Assembly: GCF_023091745.1 (NCBI RefSeq)
Contig: NC_068934.1
Coordinates: forward strand, 15,764,434-15,828,433
DNA: 64,000 nt
Direction of reading: 5' to 3'
DNA from: Budorcas taxicolor
Taxonomy: Eukaryota; Chordata; Mammalia; Artiodactyla; Bovidae
The notes below the pieces were generated by a model that worked only from the letters and a program-made list of their open reading frames with translations, searched no databases and was not told the origin of the DNA. Of the stretch, positions 1-11,110 are shown one piece after another (position 1 is the first letter of the stretch; every line of letters begins with the position of its first letter). The translations under genes were made by a program, and so were the position numbers.

Positions 1-68
1 GAGGAGCCTGCTGGACTACTGTTCATGGGCTCGCAAAGTCGGACATGACTGAAGTGACTTAGCACATA
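1..68 (+). mobile_element. Bov-tA SINE, 3' part, cut by window start
   Basis: Sense-strand 3' half of a Bov-tA SINE: the gaggagcctg block, the 'catggg-tcgcaaag' block and the 'gactgaagtgacttagca' tail follow in the family order. The head lies outside the window. Confidence 0.85.
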
Positions 69-129
69 AGTAGATATGACAGCTCCCAGTTCCATGATAT
101 CCCGTTAGTTTGGCTTGAATTCACAAATG

Positions 130-345
130 TGTGGTAGCACAGCAGTGGCTAGCAGGCTTTGGGGCCAGGCTGAACTGTAGAATTCTGGCTTCCATATATT
201 ACTAGTTGTATGAAATTTCTTATTTAAATTCTCCATACTAGGGATACTAATAAGAGTATTTCTCTCATAGAGTTGTTAGAGGAATTCAATTTCTTAATAT
301 GGTGATGAATACATAGCTAGTTCTCATTAAATATTAACTATCAAC
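130..345 (+). mobile_element. MIR SINE (ancient)
   Basis: Diverged MIR in sense orientation. The landmarks are a tRNA-like start (gtggctagcaggctttggggccagg), a middle with short T-rich blocks, and the 'ctcatagagttgttagagga' stretch matching the MIR 3' half. Confidence 0.65.
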
Positions 346-819
346 ATAGCTGTTATTTATGTAATACAAATGCTGTTCTAGCAGTACTGGTCTCAGGTTG
401 GAAAGCAACATATGACTTCTTCTGGCTGCTGCCTTTACGCGTGGTTGGGCTTCAATGCCATAAATGTGAACTCTATTACTATTCTTCTGTAAGCTCAAAC
501 TCGCATGCTCGCCAGCCATGTGATAAACGGTCATTCAATAAACATTGACTCTACAGACCAGAGTACATGACAGGTGCTAGAAGACAGATCTCTGCTTTCA
601 AGAGGTGCAATGTTTAATGAATTCTGGGTGACCATTTAGCGATTTGTCAAGTCTTCTGTGAAGGGAATTGCGACATTGAGTGGAACTCGCGGTATTTGAC
701 TTTCAGCCCCTATGTTAAAGAGTCTGCTTTCTGTCTTTCTTTAGCTCAGAACTCTCTGACCGGTTGGGTCAGGCATACAAAAATGGAAGCTTTTCTTATT
801 GCTACAGAGAGGCAACTTG
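346..819. other. No gene; mostly single-copy DNA
   Basis: No coding signal or young repeat is visible. A piece at about 528-612 (tcattcaataaacattgac, then an ...aggtgctag... block) resembles the antisense 3' end of L2, but weakly. Confidence 0.5.
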
Positions 820-1060
820 GTCAGTTGGGAAGAGATCTGGTTTTGGAGGTTAGCGATCCGAGTTCAAATCTTAGCTTTTGAGGAGCTTTGACCTTGGGCC
901 AATTCCTTCACTTCCTTGAGCTTTTATCTTCTAGGAAGGGGAGACTTTGTAGAATTAGGAAACATTTTAACTAAAAGAGATTTTATATGGCTAAGTCAAG
1001 ACATATGCAAAGCCCCAGCAGAGTTCCTGGCACAGAGTGGGGGCTTAGCCAATGCCAGCT
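820..1060 (+). mobile_element. MIR SINE (ancient)
   Basis: Nearly full-length diverged MIR. The 'tttgaccttgggccaattcc' core and the 'agttcctggcacagagtggg' 3' block are both present and in order. Confidence 0.75.
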
Positions 1061-1644
1061 GTGTGGGGGTCGCAGCCAGGTTGGGCAGCAGCAGACAGTA
1101 ACAGTCACACCAGCCGGAGGAGTGGCCTTGGCCACAGCAGCAGATGTGGTGGCAACTTTCTTCCTCTCTTTGTTTGTTCAGATGGCGCCTTTATAATGGT
1201 AATGGATCACTTTAAAATGCAAAGTCCATTCTAGTGATAAAGAAAAGTGATAGCGGATTTCCCTGTAATTAATGGCATTTTTAAACATTGCAGTCTGATT
1301 ATAAATAAAATATAAGATGCCTTCTGTGGTGAATAACATGTCTTTCTAGTTTTCTAGATTTATGAATTTAGTCCGTATCAAATTAATTATTGCGGGTGTA
1401 TTACATGGATGTGAAACATCTGGAATAATAGGCCTTTATTGTTAATAGACCTCTCAGGAGCTCATGACAAACATCCTTATAATAGCAACATATGCTGCGA
1501 GTTTAATGAGAACCATCACTGACAATTAATGGTTCTTGTGCTTTCAGTAAATTACACATTTTCAAATTTTATATTCTTTATTTTCATCTTTATGGTTTCA
1601 GTTTGTGACTTGTGTGAAATTAAACCCAAAGCTCCTTATAGAGG
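1061..1644. other. Single-copy DNA; candidate conserved element at 1190-1560
   Basis: No repeat is recognised. The part from 1190 to 1560 is AT-rich but complex, with several TAATTA/CAATTA-type words (ctgtaattaatgg, aaattaattattg, gacaattaatgg) and a few retained CpGs. Homeodomain-type words of this kind are common in developmental noncoding elements. Conservation cannot be judged here. Confidence 0.35.
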
Positions 1645-1825
1645 AAGAAAATATTTATTGAATGTACACTGTGTGCCAAGCTTAGTGTTATATATGTGAG
1701 TATATATGAACATGTAATTATTTTTGAATTACAAAGTAATTAGACATCGCTTTATGTACAAACAAGAAAACTTGAGATATAGTGAGACACATGATTTATC
1801 AATGTGAGTGTCCACACTAGAATTA
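1645..1825 (-). mobile_element. MIR SINE, antisense (ancient)
   Basis: Antisense MIR: 'ttattgaatgtacactgtgt' is the inverted 3' end, and 'gaaaacttgagatatagtga' corresponds to the inverted central core (gaaactgaggca...). Confidence 0.6.
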
Positions 1826-2589
1826 AAGGTTGAGTGTGCTCTTACATTCAATAGAAGAAAAGAAATCAGAGTATTGCAAAAAAAAAAAAAAAAAAAAGGC
1901 TCTCCTTTTTATCAATCAAATTTCTTCTTGCAATAGACTCTTCAACTTTACAGATAATAACCTTCTAGTGGTCCCTGGTCATATTGGGCTTAGGCATTGT
2001 GCAAAAGGGATTTATAAAGAAATCTGTGAATTTAATGTCTTGATATTATTTTGAAGCCTAGTCTGTGTATAATGCAAGGCCAAGAACTATGGATATGTCT
2101 GGAAAAAGAATACACCATGCTTCCTTGTCTCTTGATGAAGGAAAAAGGACTTTTTATTGGGGACCACCTACAAAAAGCTCTATCTTGGTATTAAATAGCC
2201 TGATGCTCTGAAGTGGAAAGTTCTGCCTGGACCCTAGATATCATACTGCTATTCTTCCACATCTGTAAATTTCATCTATTATATACTTTTCAGATATATG
2301 AAGGAAACATCATTGATATATTTTAGACAAACAACATGGAATTTTTTTAGGGACAATAGAAAATGTGATATAGCAGACAAACCAGAAAATATGATTAGGA
2401 AAAGGAAAATAAATGATAGACCTATCATTAGAGCTAGAAACGAGAAATAGACCCCTTCACGTTTTATTAATCTGAATTTAGTCATAAGTGCCCTTATTGA
2501 TACGGAGGCAAAATTCTTACCACAGTAGCCAATTTTATTATGTCCAGGGCATTCATATTATTTGGAATTATCCTGTTTAACTGTTTGAA
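1826..2589. other. AT-rich single-copy DNA with an A20 tract
   Basis: Nothing gene-like. An uninterrupted poly(A) of about 20 lies at 1878-1897; no target-site duplication flanks it, so I do not call it a retroposon tail. Confidence 0.5.
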
Positions 2590-2720
2590 TCTTGAGTATG
2601 ACTTTCTCCCCTCACGTGAATATGAGTTTCATAAAAGTAGATAACTTTTCTGCTTTGTTTTCCGCTCCAGACCAAAGGCACGTAGTTGGCACTCAACAAA
2701 TATTTATTGAATGAATGGCT
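2590..2720 (+). mobile_element. L2 LINE 3' end (ancient)
   Basis: Terminal piece of an L2 element ending in 'ggcactcaacaaatatttat' plus 'tgaatgaatgg', the typical L2 3' terminus. Confidence 0.7.
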
Positions 2721-4949
2721 ATCTTTCAAGTTGAAGTCAGGTATTCACTCACTATACCATCATTTAAGGAGTGCATACTGTGTGCCAGAGTAGATATACA
2801 TACATAATACATGCACATACATATGCAACAATGAGGCAAAGTCGCATAACAGGTAAGTTTGTAAACTCAGAATAGTATCTGAACCATTTGTTACATAAAC
2901 TCAGAATTTTCACAACTTTTCTGAGCCTCCTTTATTTCATCTATACACCGTCGATGACCTATGCCAGCTCCATCCTGCCCGATAGCTGCATGCCCTCTGC
3001 CATGCCTGCCTGACTTACCCCTGGGCTCCCGTGAACCTGACCTGATAGAACTAGTGATTCTCTCTTACTGTATGTAACAAGGCATCTAGATATAGTCTGT
3101 GGATTACACACCACATGCTCAAGTGAATGGCTAAGAGCAAAGTTGGGCACTTTCAGGACCCCTAGTCCACTACCCAGGGGACAGTGTTTATACAGGCTGC
3201 TGTCAGACTCTTAGGTTCTGTCTCCAGTCCCCACTGGGAAAGGACCCTGGAACTAAAGACTCTGGCCTGTGAGGGGACTGGAGGCCTCCGCTTGGTCCTG
3301 TCAACCCCTTCCCTGGAGGCTGGGCCCTACTTGCTGCTTTCCAGTTATAATCTCAGGATCTCCCAATCCCCTGGCTTGGCCAAATCTCAGATACCCTCAA
3401 CTTCCATCATCTGACACTTTACATCTGATACATTAGATTGCAACATCTCAAGTCAAAATCAAGTTCTTTCCTCAACTCTTCTCAATCTACCAGACTGAAT
3501 AGTTGAGCCCTCTGTAGCCAACCTAATCTAGTGAACTTCCCTCAGTTACTGTACTGTACTTACTACTGATTCAGGGCTCTGACAAGAGTAAAATGTGGAT
3601 ATTAAATTGTGCAGCTTTGGGTTTGTGTGCATTCAGATCAAATCCAACAGGAGTCACTGAACATACTTGCAAAGTAAACTCCCCTGGATATATAAAGAGA
3701 GTAATTTTCAAGGTCAATTGCAAACAGTCTCTGTTAATCATGAAATATAAGTGCATTCACACATCAAGTGACTATTTTCTGCTTTTATAACCTAAGCTAA
3801 ATACAATAAACTGAAGACAGATCCTCACTAATCATAGAAATTATCCCGTACTGAAATTTAGCAAAAGATATTCTTACAGATCAAGACTGGAGCTACATTA
3901 TAAATTTGGTCTGATTTCCATACAATTGGGTCCAGAGACTTTAAAAGTTGGGATGGTAAAGATGTCCAATATAATATAAAGTTTCATAAATCTGTGGTCA
4001 CTTTACTGACAACTTTCCAAAATAAAAGAGAGTATGACTATTAGAATGAATATATTATATTTGGCTTGCTATTTATGGAGTGAATAAATTCTTGATAAGT
4101 GTCTTCAGCCGAGCATCATACCTGGCACCTCCAAGTACCCAGTAAACATGGGTTGAATGGAAGAATGTCAGCTGCTAACCCTTTTTCTCATGGGTCATGG
4201 GAGCTGAGAAAGACCAAGGTCAGAAATAATGAGACTTCATGGCCACGGTGAGAATTATGGAAGTGCTTTAGAAGTGAGTTATTTGAAGCTCCGTAGGGAA
4301 AGATTCTTCATCCTCCCAGATCTCTGCTGTCACTTTACAAAGAGAAATAGACTTATCTTGATGACAAGGGACATTTGGGGATAAAGATGCCAAATATGGC
4401 CTGAGTCTGGAGCTCTCAGAGGGCAGTGGGTGAAGCAATTTGAATAACAGAAGAGTCAATCTTTAGAATCCTCCACTGAGGCTCAAAGAGATGTGTAAAG
4501 CACTTGGGATTTGATTTTACTTTTCAGGATTTTCTATTTTGTTCTTATATTTGCTGTCACTGGGCAGAACAGAGAGCAGACCCAGTAGAGTGAGGTTGCA
4601 TAGTTTTGCCCTTTTTTTTTTTAAGAGGAAAGAGAGAAGGTCATGGGAAGTCTTGTGAGAAAGATGCCTTTTTTCTGATAAAAATATCATACAATATTAC
4701 AATATTTTTAAATGGAATGTAAAACCAGCTCATCTTCCCTGGAGATTTTTAATGTACAAAGAATCTAAAGATTTTCTCTAAGTATCTAAGGAAGGGAGTG
4801 AGCCAATTTTGTAATCTATGAAAATTATTCATCTTCTTATTCCCCTCTGTCCTTAAAATAAGTAGCCCATTAAAAAAAAATGATTAATGACACAGCCTTT
4901 GCCCTTTAAAGAAAGTGGGAAAAAAGACATTTATCACATGTCTACCACC
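2721..4949. other. No gene; single-copy DNA with a GC-richer block
   Basis: No clear repeat apart from small L2/MIR-like scraps near 2750 and 4085-4170. The part from 2940 to 3420 is clearly richer in G and C than its neighbours and carries short open frames on both strands that I do not recognise. It may be an old LTR remnant or plain unique sequence. A T-run sits near 4611. Confidence 0.4.
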
Positions 4950-5075
4950 TGTCCAAGTCTCTGATAAACATAGTCCTACCTCACTTAGTACTCATAGCAA
5001 CCTTATGAGGCAGATGTAATTATCCTTGTTTTACAAATTGTGAAACTGAGATTCTGAAGGTTGAAGATGCTTGTC
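4950..5075 (-). mobile_element. MIR SINE, antisense
   Basis: The order 'tagcaaccttatgaggcaga', 'ttttacaaattgtgaaactg' and a purine-rich end is the inverse of the MIR central region. Confidence 0.7.
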
Positions 5076-5119
5076 TTTTGCCTTTGTCTATCCCTTATCA
5101 CTTACCATGAATACTGACT

Positions 5120-5345
5120 CTCCTGGAAGTTTCTCCACCCTTACCTGAGAAGGCTAACCCTTCCCTCCTCTGTGCCAGAGTTGTATTCTGCACATGATTT
5201 TAATGTTATATCTCTGCATTTGAATTAATTTCTTTTCAGGTTTTGTTCCCCTTTACTAGAGTAGAAGTCTCTAGATAGTCAGGATTGGGGTTTTTCATCT
5301 CTATATTCTTTGTACTGACCACAGAAATGTTTCATTTTTGAAGTA
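5120..5345 (+). mobile_element. L2 LINE 3' region (ancient)
   Basis: Diverged L2 3' UTR: 'ctcctggaagtttctccacc', then 'actagagtagaagtctctag' and 'tctctatattctttgtactg' follow the order of the L2 3' region (actagactgtgagctcc ... tgtatccccagc). Confidence 0.6.
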
Positions 5346-6017
5346 AATGCCACATTAACTAGTTAGGCATAGAATCAGAATTTAAATTTAACATTTTTTG
5401 ATTCTGAAAGCTCGTGTGTTTTTCATTATACCATGATGTCAAAACTTGAAGACAGACAGAAAGATTAATGCAGTTGTGTTATTAAGTCATACACTTAAGT
5501 AATACTATTATATCCCATTTACATACTTAATATAATTATAGCAGGGTTAAGGAATAGATAGGCAATTCATAGGTAATGCAAATTCAGAAAATGTGAAACC
5601 CAAGGAGCGTGTACAACTCAAATGATAAATCTAAGAATGTTCATTTTACTTTACCAATTTATTGTTATTTTTATTATCATTATGTAACAATGACAAGATA
5701 GGCCCTGTAGGAGGTAAAAAGGTAAGCTGAAAAGAACAGGAAGCCTGCCCTTCCTAAAGTGTGGGTACCACACACATGCTGCAGTATATTTTGTTGTGAG
5801 TTATCTCTCTGAGCTGTACTTTTTGAACATCTAAATTGGTGCTAATTGTACCACTTAGGATCATTATAAAAGTTAAAACAGAGAACGTATGCTGTTGGCC
5901 TAGTGCCTAACATAGACGAAGACAAATCAGTCGATGTTCCTCCTCAACTTAAAAGTAGGTATGAATATGGATGTGAAGGAAGACCTAAAGTGGAAGTTCC
6001 CAGTGGGGGAGAGAGGG
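5346..6017. other. AT-rich DNA, nothing recognised
   Basis: No open frame, RNA gene or repeat that I can name. Small direct oligomer repeats only. Confidence 0.5.
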
Positions 6018-6198
6018 AGGTTTGTTTCTCCAGGGGACTTCTGGCAATTTCTGGAGATGTTTTTAGTTATTGCAACCGGAGCTGTTCTACTGGTATCTGA
6101 TGAACAGAAGCCAAGAATGTTGTTAAACATCCACTAATGCACAGTGAAGTCAGTCCCACAGCAGAGAATTATCAAATTATCTGGCCCAAGATGTCATG
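6018..6198 (+). mobile_element. MER5A-like hAT-Charlie MITE
   Basis: Follows the MER5A consensus through 'ccaggggacttctggcaatt', 'tctggagatgtttttagtta', 'gttaaacatccactaatgca' and 'agagaattatcaaattatct'. Both terminal inverted repeats are lost or too diverged to see. The short open frames on both strands here are incidental. Confidence 0.8.
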
Positions 6199-6230
6199 GG
6201 ATGTACATGTGGATAGGGGCTGTGCTTTTC

Positions 6231-6424
6231 TTGGTAGCTCAGTCATGTCTGACTCTTTTGTGACCTCATGGACTATAGCTCATCAGGCTCCTCTCTGTCC
6301 ATGGGATTTTTAAGGAAATAATACGGGAGTGGGCTGCCATTTCCTCTTCCAGGAGATCTACCCAAGCCAGGGATTGAAGCTGTGTCTCGCTGGATGCTTT
6401 TCACACTGAGCCACTGGGGAGGCT
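6231..6424 (-). mobile_element. Bov-tA SINE, antisense
   Basis: Antisense Bov-tA: it begins with the inverted tail (tagctcagtcatgtctgac), passes 'ggctcctctctgtccatggg' and ends with the inverted head (tgagccactggggaggct). It is quite diverged and no clean TSD is seen. Confidence 0.85.
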
Positions 6425-7064
6425 CTGGATACAGACAAATGCAGATATAAAAAGAAGGAAGAGTCACAAGTATGAGGTCTATTTTTGTGAGAATGTAGAG
6501 GTAGAAGAGAGATGATTCCTCATTCCAAATCTGAGGAGAACTTGTAGAAGCGTTGACTTATCTAGGCTTTAGGGTGTAACCAGGCAGAGAGAGAGAAAAT
6601 GGGATTCTAGGAGGAGCTTGATTAATGGTAAAAATAGTGTTTGGGGGATTAGAGTCGACAAAAGGGTTTTCCAATCATCTGATGAAATCTGAAAGAATAA
6701 GTGGAGAACTTAGCAGAAGTATATAGTAAGGATGATGGCATAGGAGTCAGTCTGTGTGTGGAGGATTACAGCTGAGGACCATTAGAGAGAAAGGACCAGG
6801 AGCATTGCCAGGGAGTGTATAAAGAGATGTAAAGAGCATACATTGTTTTCCTCCACTTTTGAAAAAGAAAAGGGCATTTAAAATATCAAATGTCCCATGG
6901 CTACCAGGGAGGGGCTTATCTAGGCAATGGAAATAAAAACACAAATAAAGCACAGTTCGTAAGTTCACAAGAGAAAACTTGCAAATTCTGGCAAAAAAAA
7001 ATGTATAGAGGGTGGGACGAATTAAGAGAGTAGCACCGAAACATATACATTACCATATGCAAAA
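6425..7064. other. Single-copy DNA, weak L2-like similarity
   Basis: No gene. The stretch 6430-6620 (ggagaacttgtagaagcg ... aaccaggcagagagagag) loosely resembles antisense L2, but I cannot fix boundaries. Confidence 0.35.
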
Positions 7065-7283
7065 TTGATTGTCAGTGGAAATTTGCTCTGTGTGGTAGGG
7101 AGTTCAAACCTGGTGCTCTGTGACAAGCTAGAGCGGTGGGATGGGCTGGGAGGTGGGAAGGATGCCACATACATATACCTATGGCTGATTCATGTTGATG
7201 CAACATGAATCAATGCTGAAAACAACACAATGCTGTAACACAATTATCTTCCAATTAAAAATAAATAAATTTTTAAAATATAT
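7065..7283 (+). mobile_element. L1 LINE 3' end
   Basis: Ruminant-type L1 3' terminus: 'tatacctatggctgattcat', 'gttgatgcaacatgaatcaa' and 'caattatcttccaattaaaa', then an A-rich tail. The following BovA2 has inserted at the end of this tail. Confidence 0.8.
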
Positions 7284-7293
7284 AGATTGAATA

Positions 7294-7566
7294 CGGAGAA
7301 GGTAATGGCAACCCACTCCAGTTCTCTTGCCTGGAAAATCCCATGGACGGAGGAGCCTGGTAGACTAAAGTCCATAGGGTCTCTAGGATTCGGACACAAA
7401 TGAGTGAATGCACTTTCACTTTTCACTTTCATGCATTGGAGAAGAAAACAGCAACCCACTCCAGTGTTCTTGCCTGGAGAATCCCAGGGACAGGGGAGCC
7501 TGGTGGGCTGCCGTCTATGGGGTCGCACAGACGCACACAACTGAAGCGACTTAGCAGCAGCAGCAC
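7294..7566 (+). mobile_element. BovA2 SINE, full length
   Basis: Complete two-monomer BovA2: 'ggagaaggtaatggcaaccc', linker 'ttcacttttcactttcatgc', second monomer and (CAG)n tail. It is flanked by a perfect 10-bp TSD, AGATTGAATA, at 7284-7293 and 7567-7576. A 139-codon minus-strand open frame across it is read-through of the SINE. Confidence 0.95.
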
Positions 7567-7704
7567 AGATTGAATAAAAAACAAGTGGGAGATTAAGTAT
7601 GAAAAAGAATTCATCTCTGGCATTAAAGAAAATTACAATCTGATTCATTTGTAATTGCCACATTCAAAACTGGACTTTAGATGCTGGATAACTGTTAATA
7701 TACC

Positions 7705-7815
7705 CAAACTAGGTCACTGATTTGCTATGTTAACCTAGGTGAGGTCCTTAGCCTCTCAGATTTTCATTTAGTTGTTTGTGAAATGTAATGACTCCTATGA
7801 GTAGAGCAATGCTAT
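7705..7815 (+). mobile_element. MIR SINE fragment
   Basis: The 'gctatgttaacctaggtgag', 'cctctcagattttcat' and 'tgtgaaatgtaatgac' blocks match the MIR core (tgtgaccttgggcaag ... cctcagtttcctcatctgtaaaatg). Confidence 0.6.
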
Positions 7816-8224
7816 TTCTTGATAATCAATATGTATAAATTCATGCATATACATAGAAGGAATCATTTCCTATATTCATATTCTAAATTTATAGTTGCAT
7901 TTATAAGGGAAGCCCTTTATTTATAAGTTATTTCAATGATATTTTAAATTACTTAGCTGTTTTTAATCCATGGCTAAAAAACCAATACCAAAAGTTAAAC
8001 TGAAATGAGATTAATATGATTTTTATATCCATATCTAGTCATTATTAATTTAAATAATTTAATAAGTAGCAATTAGCTTTGTAGTACCTCAGAAATCAGG
8101 AGATAAAAGTCTAATCTTTGGCCTGAAGGAGATTATAATCTAAAATGGTAAAAGGGATATCTCGTTGACAAATGTATCACTAGCATACCTAGATGTAAGT
8201 AATAACACATTTCTGGTAATACTG
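7816..8224. other. AT-rich DNA, nothing recognised
   Basis: Very AT-rich interval with no open frame of note and no repeat that I can name. Confidence 0.5.
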
Positions 8225-8345
8225 TTATATATTTTATCTCATTTGCTAATTACAGCTATCCTGGGGGAAGGATTTATGGTATTACTATTATTTTTATTAT
8301 TATTATTCCCATTTTATGGTTGAAGAAACAGGATCAAGGATTATC
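8225..8345 (-). mobile_element. MIR SINE, antisense
   Basis: 'ttatctcatttgctaattac', an expanded (TAT/TTA)n block and 'cccattttatggttgaagaa' reproduce the inverted MIR 3' half. The trinucleotide run has probably grown within the MIR. Confidence 0.65.
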
Positions 8346-9096
8346 CTGGTTTCTGAGTAAATGAAATTGAATAAGACAAGACTGCTCTTTCTAAAAGTTT
8401 CTAATCTATCAAGGAGGCAAAATTCCCAAGAACCAGGAAAAAAAAAAAAAAGTACTTTTGTTATTATCAACTTCACAATGGTCGAAATATCCAGGTTTGT
8501 AACAATCAATGTTAATTGTTGGCACAATCGGAGAAGCTGAGTTCTGGAACTGCTGGTAGCTATGTGACCTACTAGCTTTTGTGGCATATAAACTTGAATA
8601 TTCTGTAGCGTTTCATAAGTAAAATCAACAAATGATAAATATGAAAGAAAAAGACCCCAGAGATCATATAATTCATTTGTCTCTATTTTGAGGAGACCGA
8701 CTGTCAGAAGGAGGCCACGTGATTTTTGTGGGCATCGATCTTGTGACCAGGCGCATGGCAACACAAGATAACCCCAGCAGAGCATATGCTTCAGGGGAGT
8801 GGCATTCTTTTCTCTCTGACAGCATCCTGAGCAGTTACTTCCACATCTTCTCTGTGCTGGGAAAAGACCTACTCAAACAGTGAGGGCATCTTTTATTCAT
8901 GAGTTTTATACCATGAGGCAGCAGGAAAAATGCCACTCGTGGCAAAAAATGGCAGCCCCGTCATGAATGATTCTGGTTCTCCAGGTATCCTTCCACAGTG
9001 TGTTTGGAAATAAGACGGGACCCACTGGAATGTATAAAGCCCTTGATTTCTTGGATAACTTAAGGTATGATTATGGTGGAGGGAGTGGTTGTCTAC
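8346..9096. other. No gene; single-copy DNA
   Basis: A 160-codon minus-strand open frame (8303-8785) spans this region but runs through an A-tract (giving a Phe run) and an antisense MIR tail near 8655-8720. I see no family resemblance and treat it as chance. Confidence 0.5.
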
Positions 9097-9316
9097 CAGC
9101 GGTCCCCAACATCTTTGGCACCGGGGACCAGTTTCCTAAGGCAGTTTTCACGGGGACTGGGCTGGAGATGGGCATGGGTCAGGCGGTAATGCCGGCAGTG
9201 GGAAGTCGCAGGGGAAGTCTCACTTGCACACCTGCCACTCACCTCCTGCGGCATCCCCCTTCCCTCACAGGACAGGGACCTGTACCAGTTTGCAACCTGG
9301 AAGTTAAGAACCCCTG
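9097..9316. mobile_element. hAT-type DNA transposon, internally deleted
   Basis: Ends are matching imperfect inverted repeats: CAGCGGTCCCCAAC at the left and the complement of CAGGGGTTCTTAAC at the right, the usual hAT-Charlie CAG-start termini. The body keeps known blocks of a nonautonomous mammalian hAT family (ggcaccggggaccagtttcc, cactcacctcctgcgg). It is CpG-richer than its surroundings. The 8-bp TSD is not clean. I do not give a subfamily name. Confidence 0.7.
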
Positions 9317-9369
9317 CTCTAAGCCAAGGAGAACTGGAATAATTAACTCAAATAGCAAGAGTAAATGTT

Positions 9370-9907
9370 CAGTTCAGTTCAGTTCAATTGCTCAGTCACA
9401 TCCAACTCTTTGTGACCCCATGGACTGCAGCACGCCAGGCCTCCCTGTCCATCACCAACTCCGAGTTTACTCAAACTCATGTCGATTGAGTTGGTAATGC
9501 CATTCAGCCATCTCATCCTCTGTCGTCCCCTTCTCCTCCGGCCTTTAATCTTTCCCAACATCAGGGTCTTTTCAAATGAGTCACTTCTTCACATGAGGTA
9601 GCCAAAGTATTGGAGTTTCAGCTTCAGCGTCAATCCTTCCAATGAATATTAGGACTGATTTCCTTTAGGATGGACTGGTTGGATCTCCTTGCAGTCCAAG
9701 GGACTCTCAAGTCTTCTCCAACACTGCAGTTGAAAAGCGTCAATTCTTTGGTGCTCAGCTTTCTTTATAGTCCAACTCTCACATCCATACATGACCACTG
9801 GAAAAACCATAACCTTGACTAGACGGACCTTTGCTGGCAAAGTAATATCTTTGCTTTTTAATATGCTGTCTAGGTTGATCATAACTTTTTTTTCCAAGGA
9901 AGAATAA
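9370..9907 (-). mobile_element. BovB LINE 3' fragment, 5'-truncated
   Basis: Minus-strand BovB 3' end beginning at the (TTCAG)n terminus and running up through the C-terminal RT-ORF region. The 10-bp TSD AGTAAATGTT lies at 9360-9369 and 9908-9917, so both ends are fixed. The ORF is in pieces; short frames (for example 9649-9897 minus, with the FPVVMYGCESWTIKKAEH block) remain. Confidence 0.95.
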
Positions 9908-9964
9908 AGTAAATGTTAACTTATTTATATTCCAAGAAGATGAGAATACAGTGTCAGTGGACAA

Positions 9965-10165
9965 AATAAGAATAGTAACTACCATTTCCTGAACTTCTAC
10001 TATGTTGCTAGGAGACTTCTAAGCAGCGTTTTATAGATTTTTCTCTTTCAACCCTCAGAATAGACACACAATGGAGGTATTTTTATCTTCATGATATAGA
10101 TAAAGAAAGAGAGATTGAGGCACGAAATGAATTCCCTTACACTCCAGCTAGTAAGTAGCATATTC
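9965..10165 (-). mobile_element. MIR SINE, antisense (ancient)
   Basis: Inverted MIR: 'ctaccatttcctgaacttct', 'caaccctcagaatagacaca' and 'agagagattgaggcacgaaa' then 'actccagctagtaagtag' follow the inverse of MIR. Confidence 0.65.
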
Positions 10166-10181
10166 TGAATTTTAACACTGT

Positions 10182-10388
10182 GGCTTCCCTGATGGCTCAG
10201 ACAGTAAAGAATCTGCCTGGAATGTGGGAGATCTGGGTTTGATCCCTGGGTCAAAATGATCCCCTGGAAAAGGAAATGGTTACCCACTCCAGTATTCTTG
10301 CCCAGGGAATCCATGGACAGAGGAGCCTGGCAGGCCACAGTCCACAGGGTCACAAAGAGTCGGACACGACTGAGCGACTAACACACAC
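10182..10388 (+). mobile_element. Bov-tA SINE, full length
   Basis: Head 'ggcttccctgatggctcag' with the tRNA-like A and B boxes ('gggtttgatccctgg'), body, and a 'gactgagcgactaacacaca' tail ending in a short (CA)n. Confidence 0.92.
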
Positions 10389-10520
10389 ACTATTCTCCTG
10401 GACAGTCCTGCGCATTCATGCATCATTGCAGTGTCCTCCTACTTTCCCTTGCTGGATTTCTTGGTAGAAGAGGCTCCTGCTGTAGTGGAGGCACAGATAT
10501 GTTGTGGCTGGAGTGACTAT

Positions 10521-10792
10521 TGCTGCTGCTGCTAAGTCGCTTCAGTCGTGTCCGACTCTGTGCGACCCCACAGACGGCAGCCCACCAGGCTCCCCCGTCC
10601 CTGGGATTCTCCAGGCAAGAACACTGGAGTGGGTTGCCATTTCCTTCTCCAATGCATGAAAGTGAAAACTGCAAGTGAAGTCGCTCTGTCGTGTCCGACT
10701 CTTAGCGACACCGTGGACTGTAGCCCACCAGGCTCCTCCATCCATGGGATTTTCCAGGCAAGAGTACTGGGGTGGGGTGCCATTGCCTTTAG
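10521..10792 (-). mobile_element. BovA2 SINE, antisense, full length
   Basis: Starts with the inverted (CAG)n tail (tgctgctgctgctaagtcgc), carries both monomers and ends at 'ggtggggtgccattgcctt'. Several CpGs are intact, so it is fairly young. Overlapping open frames on both strands are SINE read-through. Confidence 0.93.
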
Positions 10793-10919
10793 GTAAACTG
10801 AGTGAGAAGGAGAAAATGGTAGTATGCAAAAGCGACTACGGCATAAGCGACCATAGACATGACCATAGTTTAACATCATTATTTTTGAAAGAGTGTGTGA
10901 TTTGTATTAAAGGAGACTG

Positions 10920-11110
10920 ACATTCACTGGGGACCCAGTATATTTTAAGGTATGTTCATGGGTGGTTGTTTTACCTTCATTTAGATGAGAAAACTGAGAC
11001 TGTGAAATTCCAAGAGGGTTGGCTAAGGTTACTCAGGGAACAGGGGTTCAAGCAAAAGTCCAGCTTTAAAGTCTTCACTGTTTTCTTAAACTGCATTACC
11101 TTCAGCAGAA
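10920..11110 (-). mobile_element. MIR SINE, antisense (ancient)
   Basis: 'gatgagaaaactgagactgt' and 'ggctaaggttactcagggaa' are the inverted MIR core. Complementary open frames over this region (10966-11283 plus, 10977-11258 minus) have no recognised content. Confidence 0.65.

Noticed and set aside
1878..1897. A20 tract as a retroposon tail
   Set aside because: No direct repeat flanks it and no element precedes it; the same holds for the A-runs near 8440, 43264 and 58351.
7244..7663. 139-codon minus-strand frame
   Set aside because: Read-through of the BovA2 SINE in antisense.
8303..8785. 160-codon open frame on the minus strand
   Set aside because: It crosses an A-tract (Phe run) and antisense MIR traces; no domain, no exon partners, AT-rich setting.
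8967..9497. 176-codon open frame on the plus strand
   Set aside because: It runs through the hAT remnant and into the antisense side of a BovB copy.
10182..10250. tRNA gene in SINE heads
   Set aside because: A/B-box-like sequence belongs to the tRNA-Glu-derived head of Bov-tA; a cloverleaf is not maintained.
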